Source of the DNA: Amyelois transitella
Lineage: Eukaryota; Arthropoda; Insecta; Lepidoptera; Pyralidae
Assembly (NCBI RefSeq): GCF_032362555.1
Contig: NC_083505.1
Coordinates: forward strand, 4,889,501 to 4,953,500
Direction: 5' to 3'
Length of the DNA stretch: 64,000 nucleotides
Position 1 is the stretch's first letter. Each line of letters opens with the position of its first letter. The notes below the pieces were generated by a model, which worked only from the letters and a program-made list of their open reading frames with translations, made no database searches and had not been told where the DNA came from. Position numbers and translations under genes: made by a program. Of this stretch, positions 1-10,798 are shown piece by piece.

Positions 1-107
1 GGTTTTAATGATCCACCAGTACTCGTAACCCTTAATCGCGTTGTCAGGCGTGCATTTTATCACCGCGGCCAATCGGATCCCGGGGTCCTCCCCGACGCAT
101 ACCCTCA
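1..107 (-). CDS. Possible partial internal exon, protein not recognised
   Basis: On the minus strand this stretch reads open for 35 codons up to the window edge (RVCVGEDPGIRLAAV... ending GYEYWWIIKT). A CAG acceptor stands at 108-110, and the reading needs one base from an upstream exon. The sequence is much more GC-rich than the AT-rich DNA next to it, as the real exons in this window are. I do not recognise the protein. The acceptor has a weak pyrimidine tract and the plus strand is also open here, so this is a suggestion only. Confidence 0.3.
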
Positions 108-510
108 CTGTTGGCAGTTATTGATAGCTATTGATTTGTAATGAAAGAAAGTTAAAAATTAATATTAAGTTACGAATAGAACTGGCTACAAGAATATTTA
201 TGTTAGTTACGACTTTTCATTGTATTAAAATCTATGTATACTAATATTAATTCGAAAGTGTATTTATCATACTTACACGATAAAACGACTGGTATTGTAG
301 TTTTTACCAGTATTAAAAGAACCGTTCTTCACACTCTTGAATATAGGTAAATTGAAATTTCAGGAAGATTTATTTAGTACCAGTGAAGAGGTAAGAAACA
401 AACAAATAAACTTACTTTCGAATTTTATTATTAGTTGGGATAAATGAGTATTTTGTAATTATTCCCAATAGAGTAATACTTACATATGTAAGGATGGATG
501 AAGGATGTTT

Positions 511-534
511 GAGAATAAGTATATACTTATTCTC
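511..534. repeat. Perfect 24-bp palindrome
   Basis: The sequence runs from GAGAATAAG to CTTATTCTC and equals its own reverse complement over all 24 bases. Its centre is TATA. No transposon ends are visible around it. Confidence 0.8.
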
Positions 535-2264
535 ATTACAAATACCTACCAAACATCCTGAGCAAATTTTGTCCATAATAAATAATTTTGGTCCCCTGTC
601 GAGTTCGGTTACCAATCTGATCAAAACCTTATAAATAGATAATTAGTTATGCATTAACAAATAACCAAAATCCATAAATTTCAGCGTAGGCATTCACGTA
701 TTCGTTAAAATCACATTAAAAGTTCGTTCGCAGCAAACAATCCATACATTAACACTTACAAAGCGCGCGCGTGGCCATTCGATCCCAACACTATTGAAAC
801 GAGAGGATAAACGGATACAATTACAATAGTATTTACGTGTTGTGGTCACGCTGACCGCAGGCATTGATTGATCATTGATCACAAGAATACACGTCTAATT
901 TCCCTGCTGTTATCGGTTATTGACTAGTTCCGGCTAAGCATTTTTTTTATTATACCTACCTAAGATTTAAAATAACATGTTGAAATTTCAAGTTGATGGA
1001 ACTAAGCGTATGTAATAATGTCTTTTAATTTTTATATAACTACAATACATAAATAATAACAAATCTTTTGTATTTGGTAATATTTGCAAAAGCTTGTGGT
1101 CGTTATAAAAAACAATGTAGATAAAGATAACACAATTTTCAAAAAAATATATATTAACCATTAGAATACGAATTACGACATTGACTATCATCTGCCGGTG
1201 ATAACCATAACCGTACATCTCTGGTGTACAAATATTGTCCCAATAACAATAAACATAAAGCATCCTGAATCTTGGGGCTGTCCGCAACCCTTTCCCACCG
1301 CTCTAATTTTACTAATGCATTCGCAGCGCAGGGTTAACATGAGGAGTATTTAAACAAAGGCTTACACTGTTTAATGTTAGATTATACAAATTGAGAAATT
1401 GTATCCGTATTGTATTACAAATTAATGAAATGTGTCAACCCAGTACTTGCTTTCGTCGGATTTCGATCGTTTTCAGTCCACCTGGTTTTATTAAAATAAT
1501 TTGTTACTTTAGACATGTAAGGTACCCTACGTTAAGTATCAGCAAGTAAGCCACATTTTTTTTATTATAAAAATAATTTTCAAATATTTAACAATACCGT
1601 AATTTTAATTAATAAAATACATAAAAACTAACTGAGATAATAAACATCAAAATGCCACGCGCCCTTAACAATTCCCAGTTCGACCAAAATCCGTTCACAG
1701 GCAGAGACCGCTGTCACAAATAGTCACAATCGTCGCTAATTGCGCATAATGAGAAGAGCAACAAACGCGCAGACGCAATATGTTTTTTGCCATTATTTAT
1801 GTTCTCTATCCGACCCCCGGCAGTCGCGGGTTGAAATAAAATTTAATGGTCTTATAGTTCCATTGGGCCTGGTTCATAATGCGCCGATGTGAAATATCGA
1901 ATTTCCGATGGAGATTAGTTTATTAGGTGATCATGTTTCCGATTTGCTGGAGTTGTTTTCTAAACAAACGCGAATTATAAACAAATGGATATTTGCTTTT
2001 AATGCATCTGTATGCTGTATTTACTACTTCTACGGCTAATTGCTGGAAGATTCACAGCCTCTACAGGCGATAAGGCCGCTCTTAGTACTGAGTATTTAAA
2101 TTCAATATTACTTAGTAATTTTGATTGCAAAGTAGAATCATTAATTTATTGGTACCAAAAATGTACTTTAAATTAGTACACGTGATGATAAGAACAACTC
2201 AACACCATCCATTACAACATCGTCAAAGTAACTATAAAAAGACATAGATTATAACTAGGACGTG

Positions 2265-2340
2265 GCCTGTTGTAGACTGTTGGCTTTGTCTACCCTGCAA
2301 GGGGCACAGACGTGATTATACTCGTATGAATGTATGCATT
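2265..2340 (+). repeat. SINE-A tail fragment (decayed)
   Basis: It matches the 3' part of the commonest SINE in this window (here called SINE-A): GACTGTTGGCT, TGTCTACC, GCAAGGG, then GACGTGATTATA and a degenerate TATG tail. The 5' part is missing. Confidence 0.65.
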
Positions 2341-4424
2341 ACATACTTATTCTATACCAATTATGATCTAAGATCACTTTCCCACGGATCACCGCAAATG
2401 AATCATCTATTAACTCCAATTAATTAACCCAGCAATCAAGGTGGGTTCCCACGACCTGATATCTCCAAATCACGCAACATCTTCATTGTAAACCCCACAT
2501 TCCCCGTGTAATCCGCCATTGTTTTGGGGTGAGTGTGAAATGGGCTGGTCATAATTACTTTTATTATATTGGAACTCGTCAAAAGGGTGATCGTTGAAAA
2601 ATGATAAAATTTGACCTCACGATTTTTAACTGCCTAGAAATATTTTGTAGCGATTATAAGTAGTTAGTTGATTTAAAAAACAAAGAACTCATGAAAATAA
2701 CCACCACTCTGGTGACATAGGGATATGTAAAACAATTTAACGATGTATACTCAGGGCAGTCGCTCAGGTTAATTAGTACTCTAAAGTACTTAATACTTAC
2801 CTATTACTTCGACGACCATTTCGCTTTAAAGAGATAACAGTGCCATAACCGTTTTTTAACTTTTAAAATACGTCACAACATGTAGGTACGATTTGTACAA
2901 TAAAATAACCAGGAATTGTCGTAGTCATAGATGCCGGGCCCTGGGACGATATTGATGTAGCACATAACTTTTCAAATTCAACCTACCTAAGGTATTCAGT
3001 TTTACACTGTCTGCATTGTTGAAGCTTCTGTTTTTCGAGACTAAATTAAGTTCATGAGAATTCAAACTATTTCATGCATTTAACACTACAAAAGCTAAAT
3101 AGATGCAATGTTTGCATAATTTCACGATATATCACTTCGACTTTAAAAGCCGTGTCATTTTTATGCGGAAATCTTGCGCAGCGCCCATGTTATGCAAAAC
3201 ATCTCCATTTAAAATACAAACGATGACACAAATTACTGGGGTTGAACGTATAACTTTGATTGTTATTTTTGTTAAATTTATTCAAGTGCAGTTTTATGAA
3301 CGACTCTAATTCGTTATGCGCTTATTTGGCTAGCTTCTGTTTGGGTTCGAAAAATTGATTGAAATGATTTTGCTTGCACACTTTATGATTTTAATAAATG
3401 CGAAAGTTTGCTATCTGTCTGTTACGCTTTTACGGTGAAACTCACTAATCTAAAGTCCTATATATCCGCATCATCCTTTTTAGTTTATCAACTTCAGTAA
3501 ACTCAAAAGACACCTATTATAAACCCTGTTAACTATGCTAGCCGGCTGAAAATTTTCATAAAAATTAATACTATTTTTATTGATCATAATGGGATAATTC
3601 CTCTTATTCTCTTTCTCTTACTACATAGCTGAATTTATTTATCTATTTGTTTGTTTGTCGTTTCCAGGGTGGTGGGGAGAATGGAGTGCAAACACCGAAT
3701 TAGCGATCAGACGACGATCAAAGCGACATGTGGACAAAGATGAAGTTTTTCGCACGACTGTTTGCCCGATGCCGATTCCTCGTTTTGAGCGAGGACTTTT
3801 ACGGTTTCCAAAACGACACACAAATAAATTCGCTGTAAATTTTGTTTTACACTTTTATTGTACGGAATGGAACATAGTTCACAACTGAGAAATTTCATTT
3901 GAAAATGATAGGTAGAACCAAAGTGGAATAAACCGAATAATGGTATCTTCAGTGGGATTGACAGAAATAAAATTATAACAGTCGCACCATGATGAAGAAG
4001 ATTAATATCTAAGCTGGTTAAATAAGAAAAATTGCTTGGCAAAGAGTTGCAGAATATAAGCAGTAAAGGAGTATTTTAACAATCCTCATAAATTTATACG
4101 CTCAAATTATACTTTCAATTATCAGCTAGGAGGCCAAAAAAGGGTTTAATTATACAAAGATTTCATAAACCTGATTAAATTCATTACCCAGCTGGTTACC
4201 CTGATAATAACATACCTATAGTGACTCCCCGATTGATCAGATAACGGACCAGCTGACAATGACCAAATCGGACTGAACAATACGCGATCTGTCAGTGACA
4301 CCGCAGATAACCCTTCACCTACACATCTCCATATCTCGTACCTACAACCCCACGCCCTTCCACACAAACCTCAAACAAAGGAACAAATTAAACAAATCCG
4401 CCGACAATCGGGATCAAATACATG

Positions 4425-4832
4425 TAGTGTTGCTGAACTATCTATAGTTTGACTATCGATATCTGACACCCATTTCAGAATAATAGCTGTACAACATATC
4501 GATAGTATCGTTGCTATGCAACTATCGAATGTGCAAAACTATTGATAGTAGTGCATTTCAAATACTTATATTGTATTAAAACATATAGGTATATTACTTT
4601 TGATAGTTTTACACTTAGACAACTACTTACCCAATCCAGGATAATTAATGGTCAAAGCGCACCTCTTCTAAGGGTCTAAAGAGGTGAGGTGTAGGTAAAC
4701 TGGCCTAACGCCGTAAGGAAGAGAAGTCTCTGAGAACACTATTGAAGTAGGATAATATTGACAATAGCGATAACTATTAATATCATTGTTCTACCTCAAA
4801 CTATCGATAGTCCATCGAGCGGGGCAACACTA
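4425..4832. mobile_element. MITE of about 404 bp with TA target duplication
   Basis: The ends are inverted: TA|GTGTTGC on the left (4425) and GCAACAC|TA on the right (to 4832). A further inner match, CTATC(T/G)ATAGTTTGA, lies in both ends. A TA duplication with short inverted ends fits a non-autonomous Tc1/mariner-type element. There is no coding sequence. It carries three copies of TATCGATA (4454-4461, 4497-4504, 4802-4809), the consensus bound by the DREF factor in Drosophila. Confidence 0.7.
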
Positions 4833-5302
4833 AGCACATGAAAGACAGTTAATCAAACAACCGCCCCCGCGACGCGACAATCGCGCAACTGTCGCGGCAA
4901 CGATTTTCTGATTGACTTCCAATGCGACAATAGACTGGGTATAACTAATGCGATTTTGAAAATGCGCAATATGATCCACAATTGAGTTGCTTTGGAAACA
5001 GCTTGGCCGGGTGCGCTGTGATCTACATTAAAAACGTTCAAGTCAAAATCATAACCCTCTATTTTGTTTCGAGTATAAAAGTAGAATAATATGTATTGAA
5101 TTTGTTAAATCTAATTTGTTTATGTTTATTGTACACAATATTAACAAAAGGTAAAATTTAATGCTAATACATTGTCACCAGTTTACCATTGCGATAATGC
5201 GAGAATGTAATCGAAAACTGTCTATGAAACTCTGTATTACTGAGTAAGTATAGGTAATTAGTATGGTAGTGATATGTACAGGTAAGTATTCCTCAGTTTA
5301 CT

Positions 5303-5368
5303 GGAAAATCTTCTCTTATTGTAATACCTTTAAGAAGTTAGTATTGTATGTAATAAGAGAAGATTTCC
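5303..5368. repeat. Short hairpin-forming inverted repeat
   Basis: The left arm GGAAAATCTTCTCTTATT and the right arm AATAAGAGAAGATTTCC pair over about 17 positions, with one extra A in the left arm. The outer arms enclose roughly 30 bases in which GTAATAC and GTATTGTA extend the pairing. Size and shape resemble a pre-miRNA hairpin or a tiny MITE; neither can be decided from sequence alone. Confidence 0.5.
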
Positions 5369-6488
5369 TGAAATTCGTAGGAAACGAGAAAAAGGGACGT
5401 TTAGTTTAAAGCGGGCGCTGGAGCAGCGGACAAAAGCTTGTGTTATAACAACCACTTGACTTAACATTGCAAAACTAATATTTGGTATCATCATGACTAG
5501 CTGCCGTTAGGTTAGGTTAGTCTCGTCTTAGTCAAATCGGTTCAACTGAGAACATGCAAAGAGAGATTATGTACATAACTAAGTAAGTTTCATTATATGT
5601 ACGTAAGTTACTTACCTTAATGCAGGCCTAAATATTTTCTAAATGCAACAAAGTTATTTTTCATGTGTAAGAATATCCTCCTTAGGTAAAAATGGTGCCA
5701 AATTATTTATTGTATGTTTTCCAAAGATATCTCTTTGGATTCGTTGTATTATCATACGACTAATAATACCGTATACAATGACGTTTTATTGTCACTGATA
5801 TGCAAAATACCTTAGTGGAAAATATGAATCAGGGCCACACATAGATATGGAAATACCACAAATTCTCATTATTATTCCTAGGTCAAAAACAATCCAATGG
5901 AAACCAAACTATACATAGGTTTTTACGCATAGCTAGGTAATATAGATATGTTTTAGGTACTTGTTCTTTAATCAGCTATCTTTTCAGATATCTAAATAAA
6001 CTTACATTTTAAATTTCATGTTACATTTTATTCGTCAGAATTCGCACAAGCTACGAGTATATGGGTAAATACTACGAACTACTTATTTCAACGATACGAT
6101 TTCGTGAAACAAGAGTTCTTTCCAATATTTCCAATTTCTTAAAAACATTTTTTTGAATAAATTGAGTAACACGTTCTTGCCAAAAATAAGTAAGTAAAAC
6201 ACTATATTGCAAAAAGAAAAACAAAATAATATTTATAATCAGTAAAAAACACGATAGAGAATGCTTTAAACATTGAGTTCACCTATTATACATAGCTTAA
6301 TCAATAAAACAGTATAGTATAAGTTATCAAGCAAACGACAGCTTAAACACGTTTTCCTGAAAAATGATAGGAAACGCGACAAGGTGAAAATCGCAATAGT
6401 TTTGTTGTGAAAGGCGGTACATACATACATGTAATTTATCAACGCCCGTTATCTTGCATGCGGGCGCAGCCATGGAGACCACATTTAA

Positions 6489-6750
6489 CATGCGACACGC
6501 GGCGAGGTTTTTAACTTTGATACTAAAAAATACAATTTTCATAATAAAACATATACGGTTGACAGCTGGATAGACGGCGATATAAAAACAGAATAAGAGT
6601 TTAAACAAAAATGCAGCTAGCTATAAGTAGTTACTTAACCTACATCGCACTACATGCGGCGAGGTTTTAACTTTTGAGTAGGTATATTAAAAAATTTAAT
6701 TTTAATGATAAATAACTACAGTTGACAGTTAGACTGGCGATATAACAATA
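6489..6750 (+). repeat. Two diverged tandem copies of a ~110-bp unit
   Basis: The first unit (about 6489-6595) and the second (about 6653-6750) share in the same order GCGGCGAGGTTTT, AACTTT, TTAAAAAAT-like, GTTGACAG and GGCGATATAA. The copies differ by many substitutions, so this is an old local duplication. Confidence 0.65.
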
Positions 6751-7494
6751 GACTTGGAAAACATTTCGTTTGGGAATTTAAAATCTTTACCAAGGTATTA
6801 CGACTACAGTTCTGCACTTGTTACAGCACATTTTCGATTTCTATAGCCGTTGGCTTTGAGCTTACATTGAGGCTGACGAAACTGCTCTTATTCTCAATGT
6901 TGTCCTATTCTCAACACTTAAGAATAGGACCACCTTTCATCTACTAAGCATTTTCATGAAAATCTGTTTCTTTATTCTGTTTCATTAAAAATACCTTTTT
7001 TATTTATGTTTATTTTATTCTGTTATATATTAAAAAATACCTTAAATTCTGAATAAATACTTATACGAACAAATAATTATATTAAAAAATATCTTAAGTT
7101 CACGTACAAATGATAATCTGTTACCTTAATTCGTGTCGTGACTTGTAAGGCAAGTTAGCAAAGATAAGCATCCTGTGAAGACAAGGCAGAAGTCCGGTGC
7201 AAAACAACTACGTAACTACTAAGCATAACTTAGTTCCACCTCCACCGCAAGTCAATTTACTCTAGGTATACTTATTGTATAGTGGATGGGTATTGGTAGA
7301 TATACCTATGCTTTTATATCTTACATAGGTATGTTACTCTACAAATTTTTTTAAGTTTTTTCTTATAAAATAACAGCACTGTATGTAATTGATATCTCCT
7401 GCGGGAAACGGGCACTGACAATAAATATAAAGTGGTAAAAGTAATTAAAAAAGAGCCAAGTGTGAATTAAATAATATTTCATGCATTGCCTGGA

Positions 7495-7640
7495 CATTTT
7501 AAGCATGTCGCTTCGTGTAAAAGCCTCACCCACTCCAGGATCCAGGGTCAAAGGAATGCCCCGGACTCATCTCCAAAGAGGTGAGGATACAACCGGGACG
7601 AAAGCCAGGAGGAAGGAAGGCCGAGATATACAGATTGTTG
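7495..7640 (+). repeat. SINE-B fragment
   Basis: It shares with the copy at 53340-53700 the blocks GTGTAAAA..CTCAC.CACTCCAGGATCC, GTCAAAGG, CTC(T)CCA(A)AG.GGTGAGGAT and ACCGGGACGAAAG. SINE-B is my label for this second family. Confidence 0.65.
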
Positions 7641-7984
7641 TTGACATACTTATACAATTAAGTTCCTTATAAAATAAATGTATAGGTACATTTAATACTT
7701 AAATTGTACCTAACGATCAAAATGTACGACATCGCTACAACATTTATTACTTAGATGTGTAGAAGGCAGTTATGAGTGGGCGTAGTCGCACGCTCGCTAA
7801 TGTAAGAGTGGGCGGTTACTCATTCCACTTGATAACTGTATGTTTTCAGCGAAATTCTATGCAAATTGATGAAATCCATTGTGCTACAGGGCTTGAAACA
7901 AACAGTAAGTAGATAATATTATCTAAATACTTTAAGCAAGGATCAATTTGCCTAAAAGTAGGTTGCAAAAATACTTTGTTTTCT

Positions 7985-8130
7985 GGGTCGTGTGGTTCCC
8001 GGTATTAAACTTTAGAATATTACCACTGCGTCTATTTCCTTCACGCTTTTTTTCCAGAGGGGTAGGCAGAGACTACATCTTTCCACTTGCAACGATCTCT
8101 GCATAAGTTTCATAGTCATTATTTCTCTTT
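7985..8130. repeat. SINE-A head next to an antisense LINE 3' fragment
   Basis: Bases 7985-8045 match the SINE-A head (CGTGTGGTTCCCGG...). From about 8055 the sequence GGGGTAGGCAGAGACTAC..CTTTCCACTTGC matches the reverse complement of the 3' coding end of the LINE at 23788-26533. A further antisense SINE head (GTGCCGGGAACTACACGGCA) lies near 8210-8230. Confidence 0.6.
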
Positions 8131-9179
8131 CTCATGGATGTCGGAAGAGGCGGAGGGATTAGGCACGTTCATCTACACCGTATTACAGGTCCTATTCTTT
8201 TTTCTATTGGTGCCGGGAACTACACGGCACTTAGGTTTTATCGACGTCTAAAATTAATGGTTACATCGTATTGTCTCTCCCGTGTTGCGGGGGAAGGGCT
8301 ATTATTTCGCAATTGGCAACTTCCGCGGCCGCCGGGAACGCAAATTGCTATCACACGACCTCTGGGCGTCAATTGGCAAGAGAGCCTCTGCCAATCAAAC
8401 ATTACTCATTGGTATAAAGTAAATATATGCACCAACTTTCGTTTATATTCCTAACTGGCTTTTAATCATATCATCAAATCATATCACTTGATAATTGCCA
8501 TATTGGTTTCGCAACATTGGTTAACGTCAAATAAATTAGTTAAAACTTAGTTTACTGCCGCTTCCAAAGAGTCAGTGCAGAAGAAGCGGTAACAAATTGC
8601 ACTGTCGCATTATCTTCAACAATGTTATCTCCACAACTATCTAAACTAAGAATAGAAATGTGGACAAGAGAATACATTGTTCAGATTAATTGACTTAAGT
8701 ATATGAAATTATTGAAGCGGCACCTACAAAAGTTTACAGATTTTTTGCAAATCCTGTGGGAACTATTATTTTTACCAAGAAGAAAGTTACACTATGCCCT
8801 TCTAAAGATTCTTTATTATCTTACGTGATATTTTATAAAGATTAATTCAGTAGATAACTCGTGAAGAGGTTACAAACAAATAAATAAACTGCGTAAAGTG
8901 AAAAATCCAATTATTAATTTTTCTTCCCGCGTTAATCCTCTCTTGGTGCATCCCTAGACCTTGTAAGTATTCCTAGACACATTTCCAAGTTTAAAATCTC
9001 TAGACCTATCGGTTCGGGCTGTGCGTTTATATGTTAGTCAATCAGTCAGTCAGAAATAAATTAATTTTAAGTAAATACTTACTTATATCATCATTTTCAC
9101 AGCGTTCTTGCGATTAATCCTTGATAACTTTTCCTTGCCTCATCTCGAGACCAGTTGGAGCAATAAAACAATTTTTATA

Positions 9180-9335
9180 ATATTATAGATGGGAGACTTT
9201 GTAAGGATGAGTGGATGTGTGTTCATTAGGTACTCTTTCACGCAAAAACCTTAACTGATTTTCATTAAACTTAGACATTTGAATACCATAATAAATCAAA
9301 TGCGGACGAAGTCGTGGGCAACGGCTAGTAATAAC
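9180..9335 (-). repeat. Fragment of a common lepidopteran retroelement
   Basis: The blocks CTCTTTCACGCAAAAACC, GATTTTCAT.AAACTT and GCGGACGAAGTCGTGGGCAA followed by CGGCTAGTA are typical of an abundant interspersed repeat in moth genomes. A shorter piece of the same type (CTAGCTGTTGCCCGCGAC) lies at about 30200-30230. Family assignment is from memory of the motif only. Confidence 0.5.
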
Positions 9336-9414
9336 ATAAAAGGTCTGCCCGACCTAATAAGGGACTCAAACCAATTGAGTTTCCCTTGTGAGTGAGAGCG
9401 TCCCACGAAGAGCA

Positions 9415-9422
9415 ACCCGCAT
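9415..9422 (-). promoter_or_regulatory. Candidate GCM binding site
   Basis: The octamer ACCCGCAT, read on the minus strand as ATGCGGGT, is the consensus recognised by GCM-domain proteins. It lies about 1.4 kb upstream of the gcm start codon, a plausible place for autoregulation. An isolated octamer can occur by chance in a region this size. Confidence 0.35.
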
Positions 9423-10439
9423 GGCGCGCCCTCAAATCGCACTACTTACCTACTTATTGTCCCAATTTTTACATAATATATTTAGTTAGCTGTAAAAATA
9501 TTCTCTTTCGAGTTTAGCATATTCCTGCATAAGTATTATAAATATTTATTTATGTAATAAACAGTGACTATAGTGCGGTACCTACCTAACGCACATGTAT
9601 TCAGATAATTAAAAAAAATTACAAACGTTGTGAAATGTTATCTTTCCTTCTAGGTATTAGTAGAATACTTGCACCGTTCTCTTGCGTGTATTAAGCCTAT
9701 AAGGTTCACACTAAGTCTGCTAAAAACACGTTGCTAAGTGAATGTCAATTTAATAGGTGCTGTGTACCTAATTGTTTAGAAATTATTGAAATGAGTGAAA
9801 TTGTTCTCTTTCTCCCTCTCTCTTTGCACAGCATAGGTACTCCTGCTTCTATTCTCATCATCTTAAACGTGGTTTTCTAAAGAAAGCACTTGCCTAAGAA
9901 CGATAAAAATTGTAAGAAAGACAATTAAGCAAAGATTATGAATCGTTTTATTTCTCTCTCAATGATACCGACCTGCACTACTTAGATAGTAGTCAGTGTT
10001 CTAGCCTTTTATTGCCTTCTCCGACATTCATAGAAAAAAAGGTGAAAAGTATTCTTTAATTAGGGTTTACCCTTAAACACACGGGTTTAGTGATATATCT
10101 AAAATTTTTAAGATTAATAGGGTAAGAATACTTAAGAAGAAGTATTACCTATAAGAGATCCTCCGTGCATGAAACATGTCTTCCAAATATAGAACTTTTT
10201 TAATTACAATCTCAATTAATGTGTTCTTTTATTGGTTAGTTAATTGCTGACCAATCTTACTATTCTCAAACAAAAAATAAATGTGTAATTACATTTAATG
10301 AAACAGCGCATCGTTATGTTTCAAACGTAAATAGGTAAGTACCGTACTTACTATACAGAAATCGATTTTCCACATAGGAATATAAATTACACGCTTCAAC
10401 ATTACACGACGATATACAAATTTCCCAAAAGCGATTTTT

Positions 10440-10798
10440 CTGGAAAACAAAAAGTTGTAGTGTGGAAATCTCCCATTGGTAGTTGCTCCGGGCGTTTTGA
10501 TTGGTTAGTGGGCGTCGTCTCGCAAATGCAGCGCCGCTATTGGTTTATCTGCATTCCCCATGAGTCAACAAGGTGGGGGAAAACATCCCCATGTTTATTT
10601 GCATTATTCAAGTTAGTAAGTTCTGAGGTTCCGTTTGGAGCGCACACGCATCGTCTGAATCCTATAGTGAACATTTTATTTCATATAATATAAGAAAATT
10701 GGTTGTTTAAAGTCGTGAACTCGTTTTAGTGTTAGTGTGACAGTGGAAGGCGTGTGTGAAGGATTATAAGGACGATAATCCAGCGCATAGTTTTAGAG
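10440..10798 (+). promoter_or_regulatory. gcm: Putative gcm promoter and 5' UTR
   Basis: Directly upstream of the first coding exon is a locally GC-richer patch with several ATTGG/CCAAT boxes (CCCATTGGTAG, GATTGGTTAG, CTATTGGTTT) and the AP-1-like TGAGTCA at about 10560. The stretch from about 10700 is the likely 5' untranslated leader, since it runs without a break into the ATG at 10799. No clear TATA box is seen and the transcription start is not determined. Confidence 0.45.

Larger units (their letters stand above)
108..4424. other. Intergenic AT-rich DNA, no gene seen
   Basis: I see no supported exon in this stretch. Short open frames on both strands have no family resemblance and no convincing splice context. 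It contains a perfect palindrome at 511-534 and a decayed SINE tail near 2265-2340, which are listed separately. Confidence 0.5.
4833..10439. other. Intergenic region upstream of gcm
   Basis: No exon is supported here. The stretch holds a hairpin (5303-5368), a diverged tandem duplication (6489-6750), SINE and LINE pieces (7495-8130, 9180-9335) and a CCAAT-rich GC patch near 8290-8420. It probably includes upstream control sequence of gcm, which is inference from position. Confidence 0.5.

Noticed and set aside
3655-3888. Open frames on both strands after a TTTCCAG acceptor-like site
   Set aside because: Overlapping frames on both strands, no recognised motif, no donor or neighbouring exon in phase.
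8134-8454. 106-codon open frame
   Set aside because: It begins in LINE and antisense SINE-head sequence and runs into a CCAAT-rich patch; no protein signature.
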